From Lantana camara (taxonomy: Eukaryota; Streptophyta; Magnoliopsida; Lamiales; Verbenaceae), in contig CM074863.1 of NCBI GenBank assembly GCA_037501455.1, positions 58,261,501-58,325,500 of the forward strand: a stretch of 64,000 nt of DNA. Reading direction: 5' to 3'. This document shows, in pieces, positions 11,692 through 25,372 of this stretch. The notes beneath the pieces are model-generated. The model did not search any database and was not told the origin of the DNA. It worked only from the letters and a program-made list of their open reading frames with translations. Numbering within the stretch: the first letter of the stretch is position 1; each line of letters begins with the position of its first letter. Both the position numbers and the translations under genes were made by a program.

Positions 11692-13109
11692 ACATCTTGA
11701 ACCCCTTTAACGCGTTCGAGGCATCGAGACGAGTCCATAGACTCTGAGTTTGCCCAATTCTGATGTCATTTGCCCCTTCTACCGTTTGTTTCACGCCCGA
11801 GGAACTGGGATAAAACACCCAGTCCCTCGCTTTTCGAGCATAACGGATCAGCTCTTTCTCTCTCCTCTACCATCTCTCTTCTCTCTTCTCTCTCTCACAC
11901 TACACCTTTTACACACACTCGACCATAGCTCGACCGTTTCTCGACGGATTTTGACGAACCCTTAGTGCTTTTCGATGATCTCGACGAGCCCGTAATAATG
12001 ATACCAGATTCGCGGCCTAACGACGAGTGGTGGAGGAGATACGGCGGCATTTCAGTCACGACTGGAAGGGAGTGGCGGAGCCGCCACTTCACCGGCATCC
12101 CACGGTGGTTTCCGGCCACCATTTGAGGCACCCGCCCCAAGGACGGTAAGGGGATTTCCTGGCGCAAAATTTTGTGTAGGCGGCGCCACCATCGGGCCTG
12201 CGAGGAGGGCATACACGCCACCCAAAGCGGACGGCAGGCGGCGGAGTTCCTGTAGCGATGCGATTCTGCCCCCTCCGGCGGTCTTTTTCGGCGACCTTCG
12301 ATGGTCTCCAAGGTTTTTCGGGCTCCTGGTTCCATTTCCGGCCTCCTTTTTGTCAGATTCGCGATGGAGATGGAGTTTTCCAGCATGGTGGTTGTGCGGT
12401 TGAAGACGGCGGCGGTTTGGCCTTTTCCGGTGGGTTTTTGACATAGGACCCTTCACAAGATTTACTCAGCACGATGAGGCCGAATTTTTCATGTAGGTGG
12501 CGGCCCAAGAACCGGCCATTGGCGGCGGACCGATGGCAGACCGGCAACCTATTTTTCGGACGACTTTTCCGACGATTGGCTAGGGGGTTTTCGAAGGCCT
12601 CGTTACAGGCTTTCCAACGGTATGTTCGGATTTTGTTTTCATTTTACGGTTTGCGTTTAATTTCAGTGTTCGTCGTTGGGATTTAGTTCGGTTTTTCGTC
12701 AACGAAGTCCAGCGTGTTTGGTGTTTTCTGAAATTGGGAGGGCTTTCGTCAACGAGTACACATTATGTCTTTCTCTTGTGCAGTTCATCTCCAGGGTGGA
12801 GATATCGTGATCGATAGTCTCACGGCCTAGCTTGTATCCTTGTATCGTCATCTTCCAGGTGAGGGTGTTTTCGTTCTAGTTATGTATAAAACCCTATAAC
12901 CCTTATGTGACAAGTTTTGGCCTAAAACCTTATGTATATATATGTTATCTTTACAAAGTGGAGTCATTGAGTAAATTCTTCTGAAATTATACGTATGGGT
13001 GTATACAAGCTTAAAATGGTTTTGCAACGAGGCTATGCTCCAAACCGTGTGTCTTCATGCTAGCTATGGATTAGGATGACACAGAGAGGTACATGTATAG
13101 CATATGCCG
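11692..13109 (+). repeat. LTR S1, segment 2 of 4
   Basis: The LTR continues after S2. It holds a pyrimidine-rich stretch (about 11852-11908) typical of plant transcription starts, then an unusually GC-rich region (about 12000-12600), then AT-rich sequence with AAGTTTTGGCCTAAAACC near 12920. Long ORF-like frames in the GC-rich part have no recognisable family and are read as chance. It ends at the TSD TGCCG (13105-13109) of element B. Confidence 0.7.
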
Positions 13110-13582
13110 TGTAGCACCCCGAGCGTAGGGCACCACATCCCCCGCACTAGAGCCCGACACGTGTAGTGGAATGGAGAATCCTTACACGCATCGAACAATA
13201 GCGAACGGGAGACAAACAAAACTCACTCTCTAGCTAGGCGGCCTAACCCTCAGTTAGAGCACAAAACAGTTCATGGTATAGCGGAAGCGATAAAAGCAAT
13301 TCATACAAAATTCCCCAAGATCACATATACATATCACATAGTCATAAGAGCATAATATTTCCAACTACAAATTTACAATGCCCTTCCCGGGCCAAAATAT
13401 TTCAAGTATCAAAGTATTCGGAAAATAAATTTCATAAACATAAGACATAAACCAATACGAATGCAATAAAGATGACTCGAGCTATGAAACAAGTATGACT
13501 CGAAGACAACTTGCCGCCTAGCTCGACTTCCACGGTACCTGCAACTCAAAGATGGGAAAAAGAAAGGAAAACCACGAGGGTT

Positions 13583-13595
13583 AGTCCTAATGACT
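13583..13595 (-). other. Conserved LTR stem-loop (B, 3' LTR)
   Basis: AGTC (13583-13586) pairs with GACT (13592-13595), 473 bp from the LTR 3' end. It is the weakest stem of the series. The same element occurs in the other B LTR near 21290-21300. Confidence 0.5.
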
Positions 13596-14774
13596 TGTGA
13601 GGGGGCTACACACACACTCATAATACATATAGAGCAAAGCACTTAATCAAAATCATAAAAGGATCCATGAACCGGGGATGGTTTTTGCAAACTAAATCAT
13701 TTCCCGTGATAATAACTATATATAATGAAAAGAAGTAAGGACCATAGGCCAAAATCACAAATTTTAAGTATTTAAGAATCCATTCCCGTTTCATAAATCA
13801 TACGAATCCACACAACTCGGCGAGTACGAGTTATACCTCCAACTCCCACAAACAAAGACATAATCAAAGCAAAATTCATAAACCATCCTTCTCCGGGTGA
13901 TAGAAGGGTTGACGGCCCTAACTATCAGTCAAATTCACACGAAACAAGGTTAATTACTTCCTTGAAACCTTCGGTGGTTGAATCCACCGGCTCAAGAGAA
14001 ACGCCCTTCCTCAACCTCCTAAGGTTAGGCGAAACTCTTAAAGGAAAGTGTTGATGGAAGAGCCCGGCGACCCCTCGGCCGTCCCGAGATACCATGCCAC
14101 TCTCCGGGCCCAAATCATAATTCAAAATTCATAATTTTCATAAACTTCTCTTTCAAAGTTCAAAGCTCCCTTACAAACTCACACTTAACGAAAGGATTTC
14201 AAAACAAATGTAAAATAGTTTATATACTTATACAAATCATTTTCAAAAACTTATAACAAAGAGAACAAGTCCTCAAAGTACATACCATACATGTATTTAA
14301 CATATAGTATACATAACTCGCATGCGGGATTAAAAACATTTAGGGTTTTAGGTCATAATATCTAAAAGAATAAAACCTCACCTTCCGAACACGTAGCGGT
14401 GACAAAAGAAAGCGAACTGGACGCCTAAGGGACAACCTCGTCGTCAACGGGAGGGTCAACTACACAAAACAAATAACAAGGGATACTCATAGACTCAATA
14501 TGTACCACATAAACGCTCGGCAAATGCATATAAGTGTAAATGATGCAAATGAAATGAGATGAATTCATGTTTAGGTCATATAAGGTCACACATTGGATAT
14601 GAACTCACATATCATAAACGAGGATGTAAAACGAACTATAAATTCATAACATAAATCTTAACACACAATATAACATGTTAGAAGAAGCATGGCGATCAAA
14701 TTAGTGGTGAGAAAGCGAAAAGAATGCGAAACGAAACAAGAAAATCGAAGTTTGGGGCAAAGGGAGCCACTGCC

Positions 14775-14915
14775 CTAAATCCACCCCCATGGAATTTTTT
14801 TCAGAGGGAAAATCTACCCCCATGGATTTAGGTCAGAAAGTTCCAGGCGTGTCTGACTCAAATCCACCCCGGTGGATTTTTTTCAAAGGAAAATCCATCC
14901 CCGTGGATTTGAGTC
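14775..14915. repeat. Palindrome cluster AAATCCACCCCGGTGGATTT (B, 3' LTR)
   Basis: Four units of the ATCCACC..GGTGGAT palindrome alternate with A/T runs. The other LTR has the same cluster at 22481-22619 with sequence differences. Confidence 0.65.
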
Positions 14916-16112
14916 GGAAGCCAAAAAAAAACTCCAATTTTAGCCCCAAAACTCAACCAAATTCGTGCAAACTCAAGATAGAACATATTAGGATCATAAT
15001 ATGTCATATATTCACTCAATCCATGTCAAAATCCAAGCTAAACATCAAGATTCAAGTGAAGGAATGCAAGAGATATACATATCTTCAAGTTCATGCCAAA
15101 AACTCCAAAAACCCAAATTGAAACCTAAAGATTCCTAGATTCTCATGCAAAATCAGACCATAAACTTATATTATAAGGTCATAAGATCAATTAGGATACA
15201 AAAACTCCAACAAAACTCCAAGAGATCAAGCTATAATTTCAAAATTGGCAAAACCCTTACTATTCATAGAAATATTCATATCTTGATCAAATCACCACCA
15301 AATTGAGCAAATAAGGTATCTAAACAAAGAAGAGAAGATGGAGAAACAAATTCCAAGCTTACCTTTCGAAAATGGAAGGATTTGATGAGGATTTGAGCTC
15401 AAAAGGTTGAAAGGTGAATAGTATATTTTTACTTCCTTCTTGGTCTCGGTTTTGAGCAGCTATTTCTCTCTTCTCTCCAAGGTTGGAACGAAATGAGGGG
15501 CTTATGGCTGATAGAGGAGTATGTTAGGAGTATGTGGGGCCAAGGTTTATTTAATTTGGTCAAATATATCAAAAGTTATGAATAAAAGAGTGGGCAAAGG
15601 TCTAAAATGGCATACGAGGCTTGTTTTGGTTAAATTTCGGAGGTCTAAATGAGCTTAGAAAAATACGAGGCTATATTTATTGAACCCGAATCATGGATAC
15701 GAGTTCAACGGAGGTGACGAAATTCGAATCCGAATTCCCGAGCTCAATTTGTGCTTCCCGGAACCTAAGGCGCGCTAAATGCTCTTTAGCCTCATTTAGG
15801 TTCCGTCTCCAAAATAAAATCAAAAGACAAACCAAATAAATTCCAAAACATAAAACGAGCATATAGTCAAGTTCATAGCTCAAGTAATTCACGCATATCA
15901 AAAATTCGCAAGAAACAGAATTGAAATCGGATACGAATAGGGCAAAATTTCAAGCATAGAGGGTTTAAACGTTCAAAACGAATTCATTCTTAAACCAAAT
16001 AATTATCAAATATCCACATAAGAATTAATAATTATCAAGTATTCACGTAATTAATTAATTAAATCGAGCACATAAAAATATACCTGAAAGTCTGATCGTT
16101 CGGGATGTTACA

Positions 16113-16124
16113 AACCTCCCTCCT
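16113..16124 (-). other. Polypurine tract of element B
   Basis: On the plus strand AACCTCCCTCCT directly follows the 3' LTR edge. The minus strand reads AGGAGGGAGGTT just before TGTAACATCCC. Confidence 0.8.
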
Positions 16125-16140
16125 TCAAAAGGACCTGTCC

Positions 16141-19100
16141 TCAGGTCCGAAGCGAGGTCTTGAAAAGTTCCGGGTACAACTGTCTCATTTTCTCCTCGGT
16201 TTCCCAAGTGGCTTCTTCGGATTTCTGATCACGCCACAAGACTTTTACCAAGGTGATTTACCGGTTTCTCAATTCTTGCATCTTCCGGTCCAAAACTTTA
16301 ACTGGGTACTTCTTGATTGTCAAATCCGACTCTAGTTGCACCTCTTTGATTGGAATTATAGAAGACTCATCGGGATAGTGTTTCCGGAGTTGAGAGACAT
16401 GGAAAACATTGTGTATCCCGGTCAAACTCGGCGGTAGATCAAGCCGGTAGGCTACTTCCCCAACTCGTTCAAGAATTACAAAGGGGCCTAAGTAGCGCGG
16501 GTTAAGCTTCCCGCCTTTACCAATCCGAGCAAACCCTTTTCTAGGAGATGCTTTTAGAAAAACCTTATCTCCCGCTTCAAACTCCAAGGATCGTCTTCTT
16601 TTGCCCGCATAACTTTTCTGTCGGTCCTGAGCCGCCTTTAGCCTTTGTCGAATCACTTTCACTTTCTCGATGGTATCTTGGATCTCCTTTGGTTTCTTAG
16701 CTCTGTCGAGCTTACCATCCTTTGTCCATCTCCATTCATCAATATCCCAAAATAAAGGTGATCGACATTTCCTTCCATATAATGCCACATACGGAGCCAT
16801 ACCAATCGAAGTCTGAAAACTGTTATTATAAGCGAACTCGACCAAGTCCAAATACTCATCCCACGAGTCTTGATAGTCTAAAGCACAAGCACGAAGCATG
16901 TCCTCAAGATATTTAATTAACCTCTCGGATTGTCCATCCGTTTGTGGGTGAGATGCAGTACTAAACTGAAGTTTCGTTCCCATACACTTCTGTAATTCCT
17001 GCCAGAAACTCGCTGTAAACCGTGGATCCCTATCTGAAACAATACTGACAGGTGCACCATGTAATCTCACAATTTCTTTCCGGTACAACTTGGCCAACTT
17101 AGGCACTTTATCGGACATCCGGACCTTGAGAAAGTGAGCTGACTTCGAAAACCGATCAATTATGACCCAATTCCATCGAAACCTCCTTTGGTCCTTGGCA
17201 AGCCGGACACGAAGTCTATCATCACTTGCTCCCACTTCCATTCAGGAATTGGAAGTGGTTGGAGAGTTCCCCCCGGTTTCTGATGTTCAGCTTTCACCAC
17301 TTGGCATGTTTGGCACCTTCTTACATAATTGGCCACATCTCTTTTCATGCCGTTCCACCAATACAAACTTCTTAAATCTCTATACATCTTAGTAGTACCG
17401 GGATGTACCGTATAAGCCGACTTATGCGCCTCATCCAACACCAACTGCTTAAGTTCATCTGGAACACACACCCGATCCTTAAATCGGAATAATCCCGAAT
17501 CATCCAACCCGAATTTTGTCTCTGGATCAATCCTTGCCTTAGCCACTAATCTTTGAATTTCCAAATCATTAGATTGAGCTTCAATCAATCTTTGCCTCAA
17601 ATCCGATTGTACTGAGATATTTGCCAAACGGGCCTCTGAAACCAAGGATACCGAACTCTGTTTACTTGAACCTGCTCCCAAACTCGAGATACTAACCTTT
17701 CTGGTCAAAGCATCCGCAACCACATTAGCCTTACCCGGATGGTATTGAATTCTATAATCATAGTCCTCAAGTAGCTCAACCCAACGTCTTTGTCTTACAT
17801 TTAAATCCTTCTGTGTAAACAAATACTTAAGGCTTTGGTGGCCGGTAAAAACTTCAAAAGTAACCCCATAGAGATAATGACGCCATTTCATCAAAGCAAA
17901 AACAACCGCAGCTAATTCCAAATCATGAGTGGGATAATTTTTCTCGTGCTCTTTTAACTTCCTCGAGGCGTATGCTACTACTTTACCATTTTGCATCAAG
18001 ACACAACCGAGCCCATCCTTCGATGCATCGGTATAAACTGAGTAACCTTTAGAACCCTCGGGTAGGGTTAAAACTGGTGCAGAAGTCAATCTCTCCTTAA
18101 GAGTTTGAAAACCCTTCTCACACGTCTCGTCCCACTCGAACTTAACCTCTTTCTTTGTTAACCGAGTCAACGGGGAAGCAATCTTCGAGAAGTCTTTCAC
18201 AAAGGGCCTATAATACCCCGCTAACCCTAGAAAACTTCTCACTTCAGAGGCATTCTTCGGCTATTTCCATAACATAATCGTTTCTATCTTTGCCGGATCC
18301 ACTTCAACACCATTCCCTGAGATAAAGTGACCCAAAAATGAAACCCGTTCAATCTAGAACTCACACTTACTGAACTTGGCGAACAATCTATGTTCTCGAA
18401 GTGTTGACAATACCATTCTCAAATGCCGCGCATGATCTTCAACAGACCTCGAATACACCAGAATATCATCTATAAAGATGACCACGAATTTATCGAGGTA
18501 GGGCCGGAATATTCGGTGCATCATATCCATGAACGCGGCTGGGGCATTAGTAAGACCAAAAGGCATGACCACGAACTCGAAATGCCCATAACGAGTGTTG
18601 AAACCCATCTTCGGTATGTCTTCCTCCCGGATACGCAACTGATAGTACCCTTGTCTTAAATCCAACTTACAATAAACACACGAACCTTGAAGAAGATCGA
18701 ACAACTCTTCAATGTGAGGAAGTGGGTACTTATTTTTAACTGTTAACCGGTTCAGCTCACGGTAGTCAATACACATCCGCAATGTCCCGTCTTTCTTCTT
18801 TACAAGCAGGACAGGAGCACCCCACGGAGAAGTGCTCGGGCGAATGTAACCACACTCTAAGAGCTCATCAAGTTGCGCCTTCAGCTCCTTCAACTCCGCT
18901 GGAGCCATCCTGTTGGGAGATTTCGCATAAGGTTCCGCTCCGGGATAGAGATCTATTACAAATTCGACGTCCCGATCCGGAGGTAAAGACCCCAAATTCT
19001 CCGAAAAAACATCGGGGAACTCCTTCACGATCTCCGTCTCCTCGAGCTTGGCCTGATCTTTCGGTTTATTCAAAAGATAGGCCACGTAGCCCGTTGCACC

Positions 19101-20604
19101 GTCCCGGAACAATTTACTTGCTTCCATAAAGGATATAAACTGGCAGGCCTTCAATCTCTGACCCGCAAATACCATAGAACCCAATGTCACCTTCTTAGCG
19201 AAGCAATCCATCATGACTCGGTGTCGAAACCACCAGTCCATCCCTAAAATTACCCCATATCTCTTGATAGGCATCTCAATCAAATCTGCCGGATACTCTT
19301 GATCTTCAACAACAACCGGGCACCCACGAAACACATGGTCCGCTACCAAACTGCCCCCGAGTGGGGAATTCACAATAAAGGAATCATCAAAGCGAGCAAC
19401 AGGCAAAGAAAGTGCAGGAACATACCGGGAAGCAATAAAAGAATGCGTTGCTCCCGGATCAAATAATACATGTAATGGAATGCCATGAATGCTAATAGTA
19501 CCTTCAACGACGGCATTTCCATCCACCTCGGCATCCTCTTCTTCACCTTCAAGTGCATAGGCTCTGGCTTGGATAGGAGCTCTCGGACGCCAAGTATTCA
19601 AGGGTTGAGGATCCTTCTTCTTAGGACAAGCGTTGATCATGTGACCGGGCTCCGCACAACCATAACACCTTCCCAATTTCTTTCGACACGTCTCCTCGGT
19701 ATGATTGGGACCCCCGCAATAAGAACACTCAATTGGGGCCGGTAGAGCGGGTACCACAGCCTGTCCCTGGGGTCGGGGCTTTTTATTAAAAAGATTAGAA
19801 CCTTTGGGCTTCAAGACCGGAGGCCCACGTTGAGAGATAGGCCTCTTACCCAAATTTGATCCGATGCTCGAACCTTGCCTCGAAGAATAAACCGGAGGTT
19901 TCATCCTCAAATTATGAGCTTCTACTTTCAGTGCCTTCCTTGTAGCCTTCTCCCAAGTGTCCACAGTAGCATCCTTTAGAGCATTCTGAATGTCATACCT
20001 GAGCCCATGAATCAAAATTTCGGGCTTTCTCAGTATCATCGTTAGTGACGTGAGGGGCATACGGGGCGAGTCTTTCAAATTCCAAAATATAATCTTCAAC
20101 AGAACGATTCCCTTGTTTTAACTCCGTAAATTCCTGGAGTCTTCTTTCACGGGCACTTGGTGGGATATACTTGTGGCGAAATTCTCTTATGAAGCTTTCC
20201 CAGTTAAACTTTTCATCCATTCTTTCTAACCGAGCTCTCATAGCCTTCAACCAATTAGAGGCGGGACCCTGAACAAAACGAGCCGTGCAAACTGCCTTCT
20301 CATGAGATGGTGCAGGGCGTATTTCCCAAATCCCCGAAATTTCTGACAACCATTCCTCTGCTTTAATATCATCACCGCCGTACCACTTCGGAGGGTTGTT
20401 GTTCCGAAATTCCCTAAAAGTCGGGGTAACTTAACCCTCTTGAGCCTCCCCATAAGGATTATTACTTTGATTCTGTTGCAACTGGTTTAAGAGAGCCTGA
20501 ACAATATTTTCTGCATTCAATGGAGAAGGTGGTGGTGGTGTTTGTGGAGGAGGTTGATTAAGATCCGGGGTTTGTTCCGTATCGGTTCTCCTTCGTGGAG
20601 GCAT
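16141..20604 (-). pseudogene. Chromovirus gag-pol of element B (Gag-PR-RT-RH-IN-chromodomain), broken
   Basis: It starts at ATG 20604-20602 (MPPRRR, a Pro-rich N-terminus) and ends at TGA 16143-16141. Gag is visible at 20400-20000 ([37 protein letters not shown]). Two zinc knuckles follow (CSYCGG..HTEETC and [14 protein letters not shown]). Protease has [15 protein letters not shown] has [20 protein letters not shown] and [11 protein letters not shown], and RNase H has [15 protein letters not shown]. Integrase has the HHCC site (HKSAY..H, CQTCQ), IDRFSKSAHF, VSDRDPRF and HPQTDGQSERL. The C-terminal chromodomain follows (LVKVLWRDQKSEEATWETEE). Lesions: stop TAA 20431-20433, +1 frameshift near 20025, TAG 18354-18356, TAG 18261-18263, frameshift near 17165, and TAA 16258-16260 just before the chromodomain. 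Domain order and the chromodomain place it in plant chromoviruses, most like Tekay/Del. Confidence 0.92.
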
Positions 20605-20793
20605 CCTGAAAACTCACAAATCAAGAAAATATTGATGCATGGGTTTCAATGTATGTTCATGGAAGCAATTAATTAAAATTTAAACAATTAACTCACATAA
20701 TTGTATAGATGAATGCAAATAATCACATAACCCTAAGCCGAACGACCTAGACAGACCCGACACGACTCTAGAGCTCCGGTTTTGCAACCGAGA

Positions 20794-20805
20794 GCTCTGA
20801 TACCA
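20794..20805 (-). other. Primer binding site of element B
   Basis: GCTCTGATACCA on the plus strand is the complement of TGGTATCAGAGC, 8 bases inside the 5' LTR edge at 20814. Confidence 0.92.
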
Positions 20806-20813
20806 CCTAAGGA

Positions 20814-23800
20814 TGTAGCACCCCGAGCGTAGGGCACCACATCCCCTGCACTAGAGCCCGACACGTGTAGTGGAATGGAGAATCCGTACACTCATCGAAC
20901 AATAGCGAACGAGAGGCAAACATAACTCACTCTCTAGCTAGGCGGCCTAACCCTCAGTCAGAGCACAAAACAGTTCATGGTATACGGAAGCGATAAAAGC
21001 AATTCATACAAAATTCCCCAAGATCACATATATACATATCACATAGTCATAAGAGCATAATATTTCCAACTACAAATTTACAATGCCCTTCCCGGGCCAA
21101 AATATTTCAAGTATCAAAGTATTCGGAAAATAAATTTCATAAACATAAGACATAAACCACTACGAATGCAATAAAGATGACTCGAGCTATGAAACAAGTA
21201 TGACTCGAAGACAACTTGCCGCCTAGCTCGACTCCCACGGTACCTGCAACTCAAAGATGGGAAAAAGAAAGGAAAACCACGAGGGTTAGTCCTAATGACT
21301 TGTGAGGGGGCTACACACACACTCATAATACATATAGAGCAAAGCACTTAATCAAAATCATAGAAGGATCCATGAACCGGGGATGGTTTTTGCAAACTAA
21401 ATCATTTCCCGTGATAATAACTATATATAATGAAAAGAAGTAAGGACCATAGGCCAAAATCACAAATTTTAAGTATTTAAGAATCCATTCCCGTTTCGTA
21501 AATCATACGAATTCACACAACTCGGCGAGTACGAGTTATACCTCCAACTCCCACAAACAAAGACATAATCAAAGCAAAATTCATAAACCATCCTTCTCCG
21601 GGTGATAGAAGGGTTGACGGCCCTAACTATCGGTCAAATTCACTCGAAACAAGGTTAATTACTTCCTTGAAACCTTCGGTGGTTGAATCCACCGGCTCAA
21701 GAGAAACGCCCTTCCTCAACCTCCTAAGGTTAGGCGAAACTCTTAAAGGAAAGTGTTGATGGAAGAGCCCGGCGACCCCTCGGCCGTCCCGAGATACCAT
21801 GCCACTCTCCGGGCCCAAATCATAATTCAAAATTCATAATTTTCATAAACTTCTCTTTCAAAGTTCAAAGCTCGCTTACACACTCACACTTAACGAAAGG
21901 ATTTCAAAACAAATGTAAAATAGTTTATATACTTATACAAATCATTTTCAAAAACTTATAACAAAGAGAACAAGTCCTCAAAGTACATACCATACATGTA
22001 TTTAACATATAGTATACATAACTCGCATGCGGGATTAAAAACATTTAGGGTTTTAGGTCATAATATCTAAAAGAATAAAACCTCACCTTCCGAACACGTA
22101 GCGATGACAAAAGAAAGCGAACTGGATGCCTAAGGGACAACCTCGTCGTCAACGGGAGGGTCAACTACACAAAACAAATAACAAGGGATACTCTTAGACT
22201 CAATATGTACCACATAAACGCTCGGCAAATGCATATAAGTGTAAATGATGCAAATGAAATGAGATGAATTCATGTTTAGGTCATATAAGGTCACACATTG
22301 GATATGAACTCACATATCATAAACGAGGATGTAAAATGAACTATAAATTCATAACATAAATCTTAACACACAATATAACATGTTTGAAGAAGCATGGGGA
22401 TCAAATTAGTGGTGAGAAAGCGAAAAGAATGCGAAACGAAACAAGAAAATCGAAGTTTGGGGCAAAGGGAGCCACTACCCTAAATCTACCACGTTGGATT
22501 TTTTTCAAAGGGAAAATCCACCCCCATGGATTTAGGTCAGAAAGTTCCAGGAGTGTCTGACTCAAATCCACCCCGGTGGATTTTTTTCAAAGGAAAATCC
22601 ACCCCCGTGGATTTGAGTCGGAAGCCAAAAAAAAACTCGAATTTTAGCCCCAAAACTCTCCAAAACTCAATCAAATTCGTGCAAACTCAAGATAGAACAT
22701 ATTAGGATCATAATATGTCATATATTCACTCAATCCATGTCAAAATCCAAGCTAAACATCAAGATTCAAGTGAAAGAATGCAAGAGATATACATATCTTC
22801 AAGTTCATGCAAAAAACTCCAAAAACCCAAATTGAAACCTAAAGATTCCTAGATTCTCATGGAAAATCAGACCATAAACTTATATTATAAGGTCATAAGA
22901 TCAATTAGGATACAAAAACTCCAACAAAACTCCAAGAGATCAAGCTATAATTTCAAAATTGGCAAAACCCTTACTATTCATAGAAATATTCATATCTTGA
23001 TCAAATCACCACCAAATTGAGCAAATAAGGTATCTAAACAAAGAAGAGAAGATGGAGAAACAAATTCCAAGCTTACCTTTCGGAAATGGAAGGATTTGAT
23101 GAGGATTTGAGCTCAAAAGGTTGAAAGGTGAATAGTATATTTTTGCTTCCTTCTTGGTCTCGGTTTTGAGCAGCTATTTCTCTCTTCTCTCCAAGGTTGG
23201 AACGAAATGAGGGGCTTATGGCTGATAGAGGAGTATGTTAGGAGTATGTGGGGCCAAGGTTTATTTAATTTGGTCAAATATATCAAAAGTTCTGAATAAA
23301 AAAGTGGGCAAAGGTCTAAAATGGCATACGAGGCTTGTTTTGGTTAAATTTCGGAGGTCTAAATGAGCTTAGAAAAATATGAGGCTATGTTTATTGAACC
23401 CAAATCATGGATACGAGTTCAACGGAGGTGGCGGAATTCGAATCCGAATTCCCGAGCTCAATTTGTGCTTCCCGGAACCTAAGGCGCGCTAAATGCTCTT
23501 TAGCCTCATTTAGGTTCCGTCTCCAAAATAAAATCAAAAGACAAACCAAATAAATTCCAAAACATAAAACGAGCATATAGTCAAGTTCATAACTCAAGTA
23601 ATTCACGCATATCAAAAATTCGTAAGAAACAGAATTGAAATCGGATACGAATAGGGCAAAATTTCAAGCATAGAGGGTTTAAACGTTCAAAACGAATTCA
23701 TTCTTAAACCAAATAATTATCAAATATCCACATAAGAATTAATAATTATCAAGTATTCACATAATTAATTAATTAAATCGCGCACATAAAAATATACCTG

Positions 23801-23826
23801 AAAGTCTGATCGGTTGGGATGTTACA
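20814..23826 (-). repeat. 5' LTR of element B
   Basis: It has the same ends as the 13110 LTR, 3,013 bp, and is nearly identical with scattered substitutions. It would carry the promoter of B on the minus strand. The GAATTC motif is at 23434-23451 and the palindrome cluster at 22481-22619. Confidence 0.95.
22481..22619. repeat. Palindrome cluster (B, 5' LTR)
   Basis: Copies of ATCCACCCC.GTGGAT parallel 14775-14915. The first unit differs between the LTRs (TCTACCACGTTGGATT here), so the cluster changes faster than the LTR around it. Confidence 0.65.
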
Positions 23827-23831
23827 TGCCG

Positions 23832-24833
23832 AGTTGCACGGTAAGGTATGTTTTCTTATAGTATGTATCCTAAGTATGAAGCAAATGTTTTGGCGAGAAA
23901 TGTATGAATGAATGCACAATGTGGCCCAGGGACTTGGTGTTAGAGGCTATCCTTGGAGGCATGGCCGACGGTGATCCCTTTCACTAGTTCTAATTATATT
24001 AACGGCGTAATCGGACCTCGTTAGGAGTTAGCGAGGAATGGACGCTGAGTGCCACTAGGGGAGTCATGAAACCCTTTTGGTCCATGCATGGATGGTTCGG
24101 GCCGATCACCCGGCCATCACCCGGAGGAAGAAGGTTGGAACTTATTTTATGATTATGATTATGTTATGATTGTTATGCACCGTGCGGGAAGGCCGAGACA
24201 CGGATTGCCCAAACGACTATGTCTTGTGTTATGTTATATGACTTGTGTGTATTATATATATTGTATGATCACATATTCAATGTATTAATGATATTTTTCG
24301 TACACGGTCGAAGTTTGGTTGGAGATTATGCACGCTCACTCGCCGAGCCAATATGTTTATGTATGAATTATGAACTTAATGAATTTAATATGAATTAGTC
24401 GTAAAACCCGAGCATTGCTTAATCCTTTTATTGCCCTCGTGGGAACTAACTTTAAATAAAACTTTGCTCGGGATTTATGACCTGCATGTGCATGTTTTTA
24501 TATATATGTATAGCTCCTGCTCACTCAGTCTTCTAGAGACTGACCCCTCTTTCCCACTTCTCAGTTCTTGCAGGTTTTGGCTAGGCGGGAGTCGAGTCAT
24601 TGCATTCTTGATCGAGTCACACTTGTACACTCGAGTCACATTTCATATTGATATGTTATAATTGTATCTCCTAACGTAATTGGGCCTGTGTGCCAACTAT
24701 GATTCATTGTTGATTATTGATTCGGGACAGGTTGCATGTTTAGCTGAACCCGTTGTTAGGATGCATGATAGATTTAAATTATGTATTGGAATTGTTGGAC
24801 TTGTAGTAATTGTTGAAAAGTATGAATTATATG
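23832..24833 (+). repeat. LTR S1, segment 3 of 4
   Basis: S1 continues, homologous to 7130-7760 of the E1 LTR (GTTTTGGCGAG, GGAGTTAGCGAGGAATGGACG, CCCGGAGGAAGAAGG). It holds the stem-loop 24526-24542 followed by TCTTGCAGG and GGCTAGGCGGG. It ends at the TSD ATATG (24829-24833) of the LARD tandem. Confidence 0.75.
24526..24542 (+). other. Conserved LTR stem-loop (S1)
   Basis: CAGTCT (24526-24531) pairs with AGACTG (24537-24542) around TCTAG. It lies about 480 bp from the LTR end after removing the nested LARD. Confidence 0.65.
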
Positions 24834-25358
24834 TGTAACACCCCAAACGGAGGATGCCACATCCCCCGCACTATGACCCAGACCCAGAACATGAAATGGA
24901 AATCCATGCCCGAATCCGAATCAGAGCGAACGAGAGACCAACTCACACACTAGGCTAGGCGGATCTAACTTGACAAAAACTCAGAGTGCAGAAGCAATTA
25001 AAACCAACAACAATAGATAGCGGAAGCATTTAAAACGAAACATGCAAAGCAGGTGACGGGTTCAACTAGCATAGATACCTAATCCCGAATATCGACATAC
25101 ATAATCCAACATAATAAACAACATAAATATCATCAATATCTAGTAACAACCAAATACTATCTTACTAACCCCACACGGGTTGAAGTCTAAATAGAACATA
25201 AACATAATCTGCAAATGTGAAACATAAATACATAAAATAAGTAGAGCATGCGACAAATGCATCCTAACACCTACTAGACTGACAAGTGTGACTCAGAAGA
25301 CTCACTTCCGCCTAGCTCAAGCCAAAAGAACCTGCAACTAAAAGATAAAATGAGGTGT

Positions 25359-25372
25359 CAGTCAACTGACTG
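25359..25372 (-). other. Conserved LTR stem-loop (LARD)
   Basis: CAGTC (25359-25363) pairs with GACTG (25368-25372) around AACT, 525 bp from the LTR 3' end. Copies lie at 31065-31078 and 36771-36784. Confidence 0.65.

Larger units (their letters stand above)
13110..16112 (-). repeat. 3' LTR of element B
   Basis: The plus-strand ends are TGTAGCACCCC...GGGATGTTACA, 3,003 bp. It contains the stem-loop at 13583-13595, a palindrome cluster at 14775-14915 and the GAATTC motif at 15720-15737. No coding is credible. Confidence 0.95.
13110..23826 (-). mobile_element. Complete Tekay-type gypsy element B, TSD TGCCG
   Basis: The minus-strand element is 10,717 bp. Its two LTRs are 13110-16112 (3') and 20814-23826 (5'), flanked by perfect TSDs TGCCG (13105-13109 and 23827-23831). 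The PBS complement is at 20794-20805 and the PPT complement directly right of 16112. Gag, PR, RT, RNase H, integrase and chromodomain are in the standard order between them. The two LTRs differ by scattered single bases and a few small indels, so insertion was fairly recent. It is the only structurally complete single copy in the window, but its coding frame is broken, so it would need proteins in trans. Confidence 0.95.

Noticed and set aside
11895..12456. Overlapping 134-163 codon frames on the minus strand in a GC-rich block
   Set aside because: Several frames are open on both strands at once because of GC-rich composition; the region is inside LTR S1 and no domain is recognisable.
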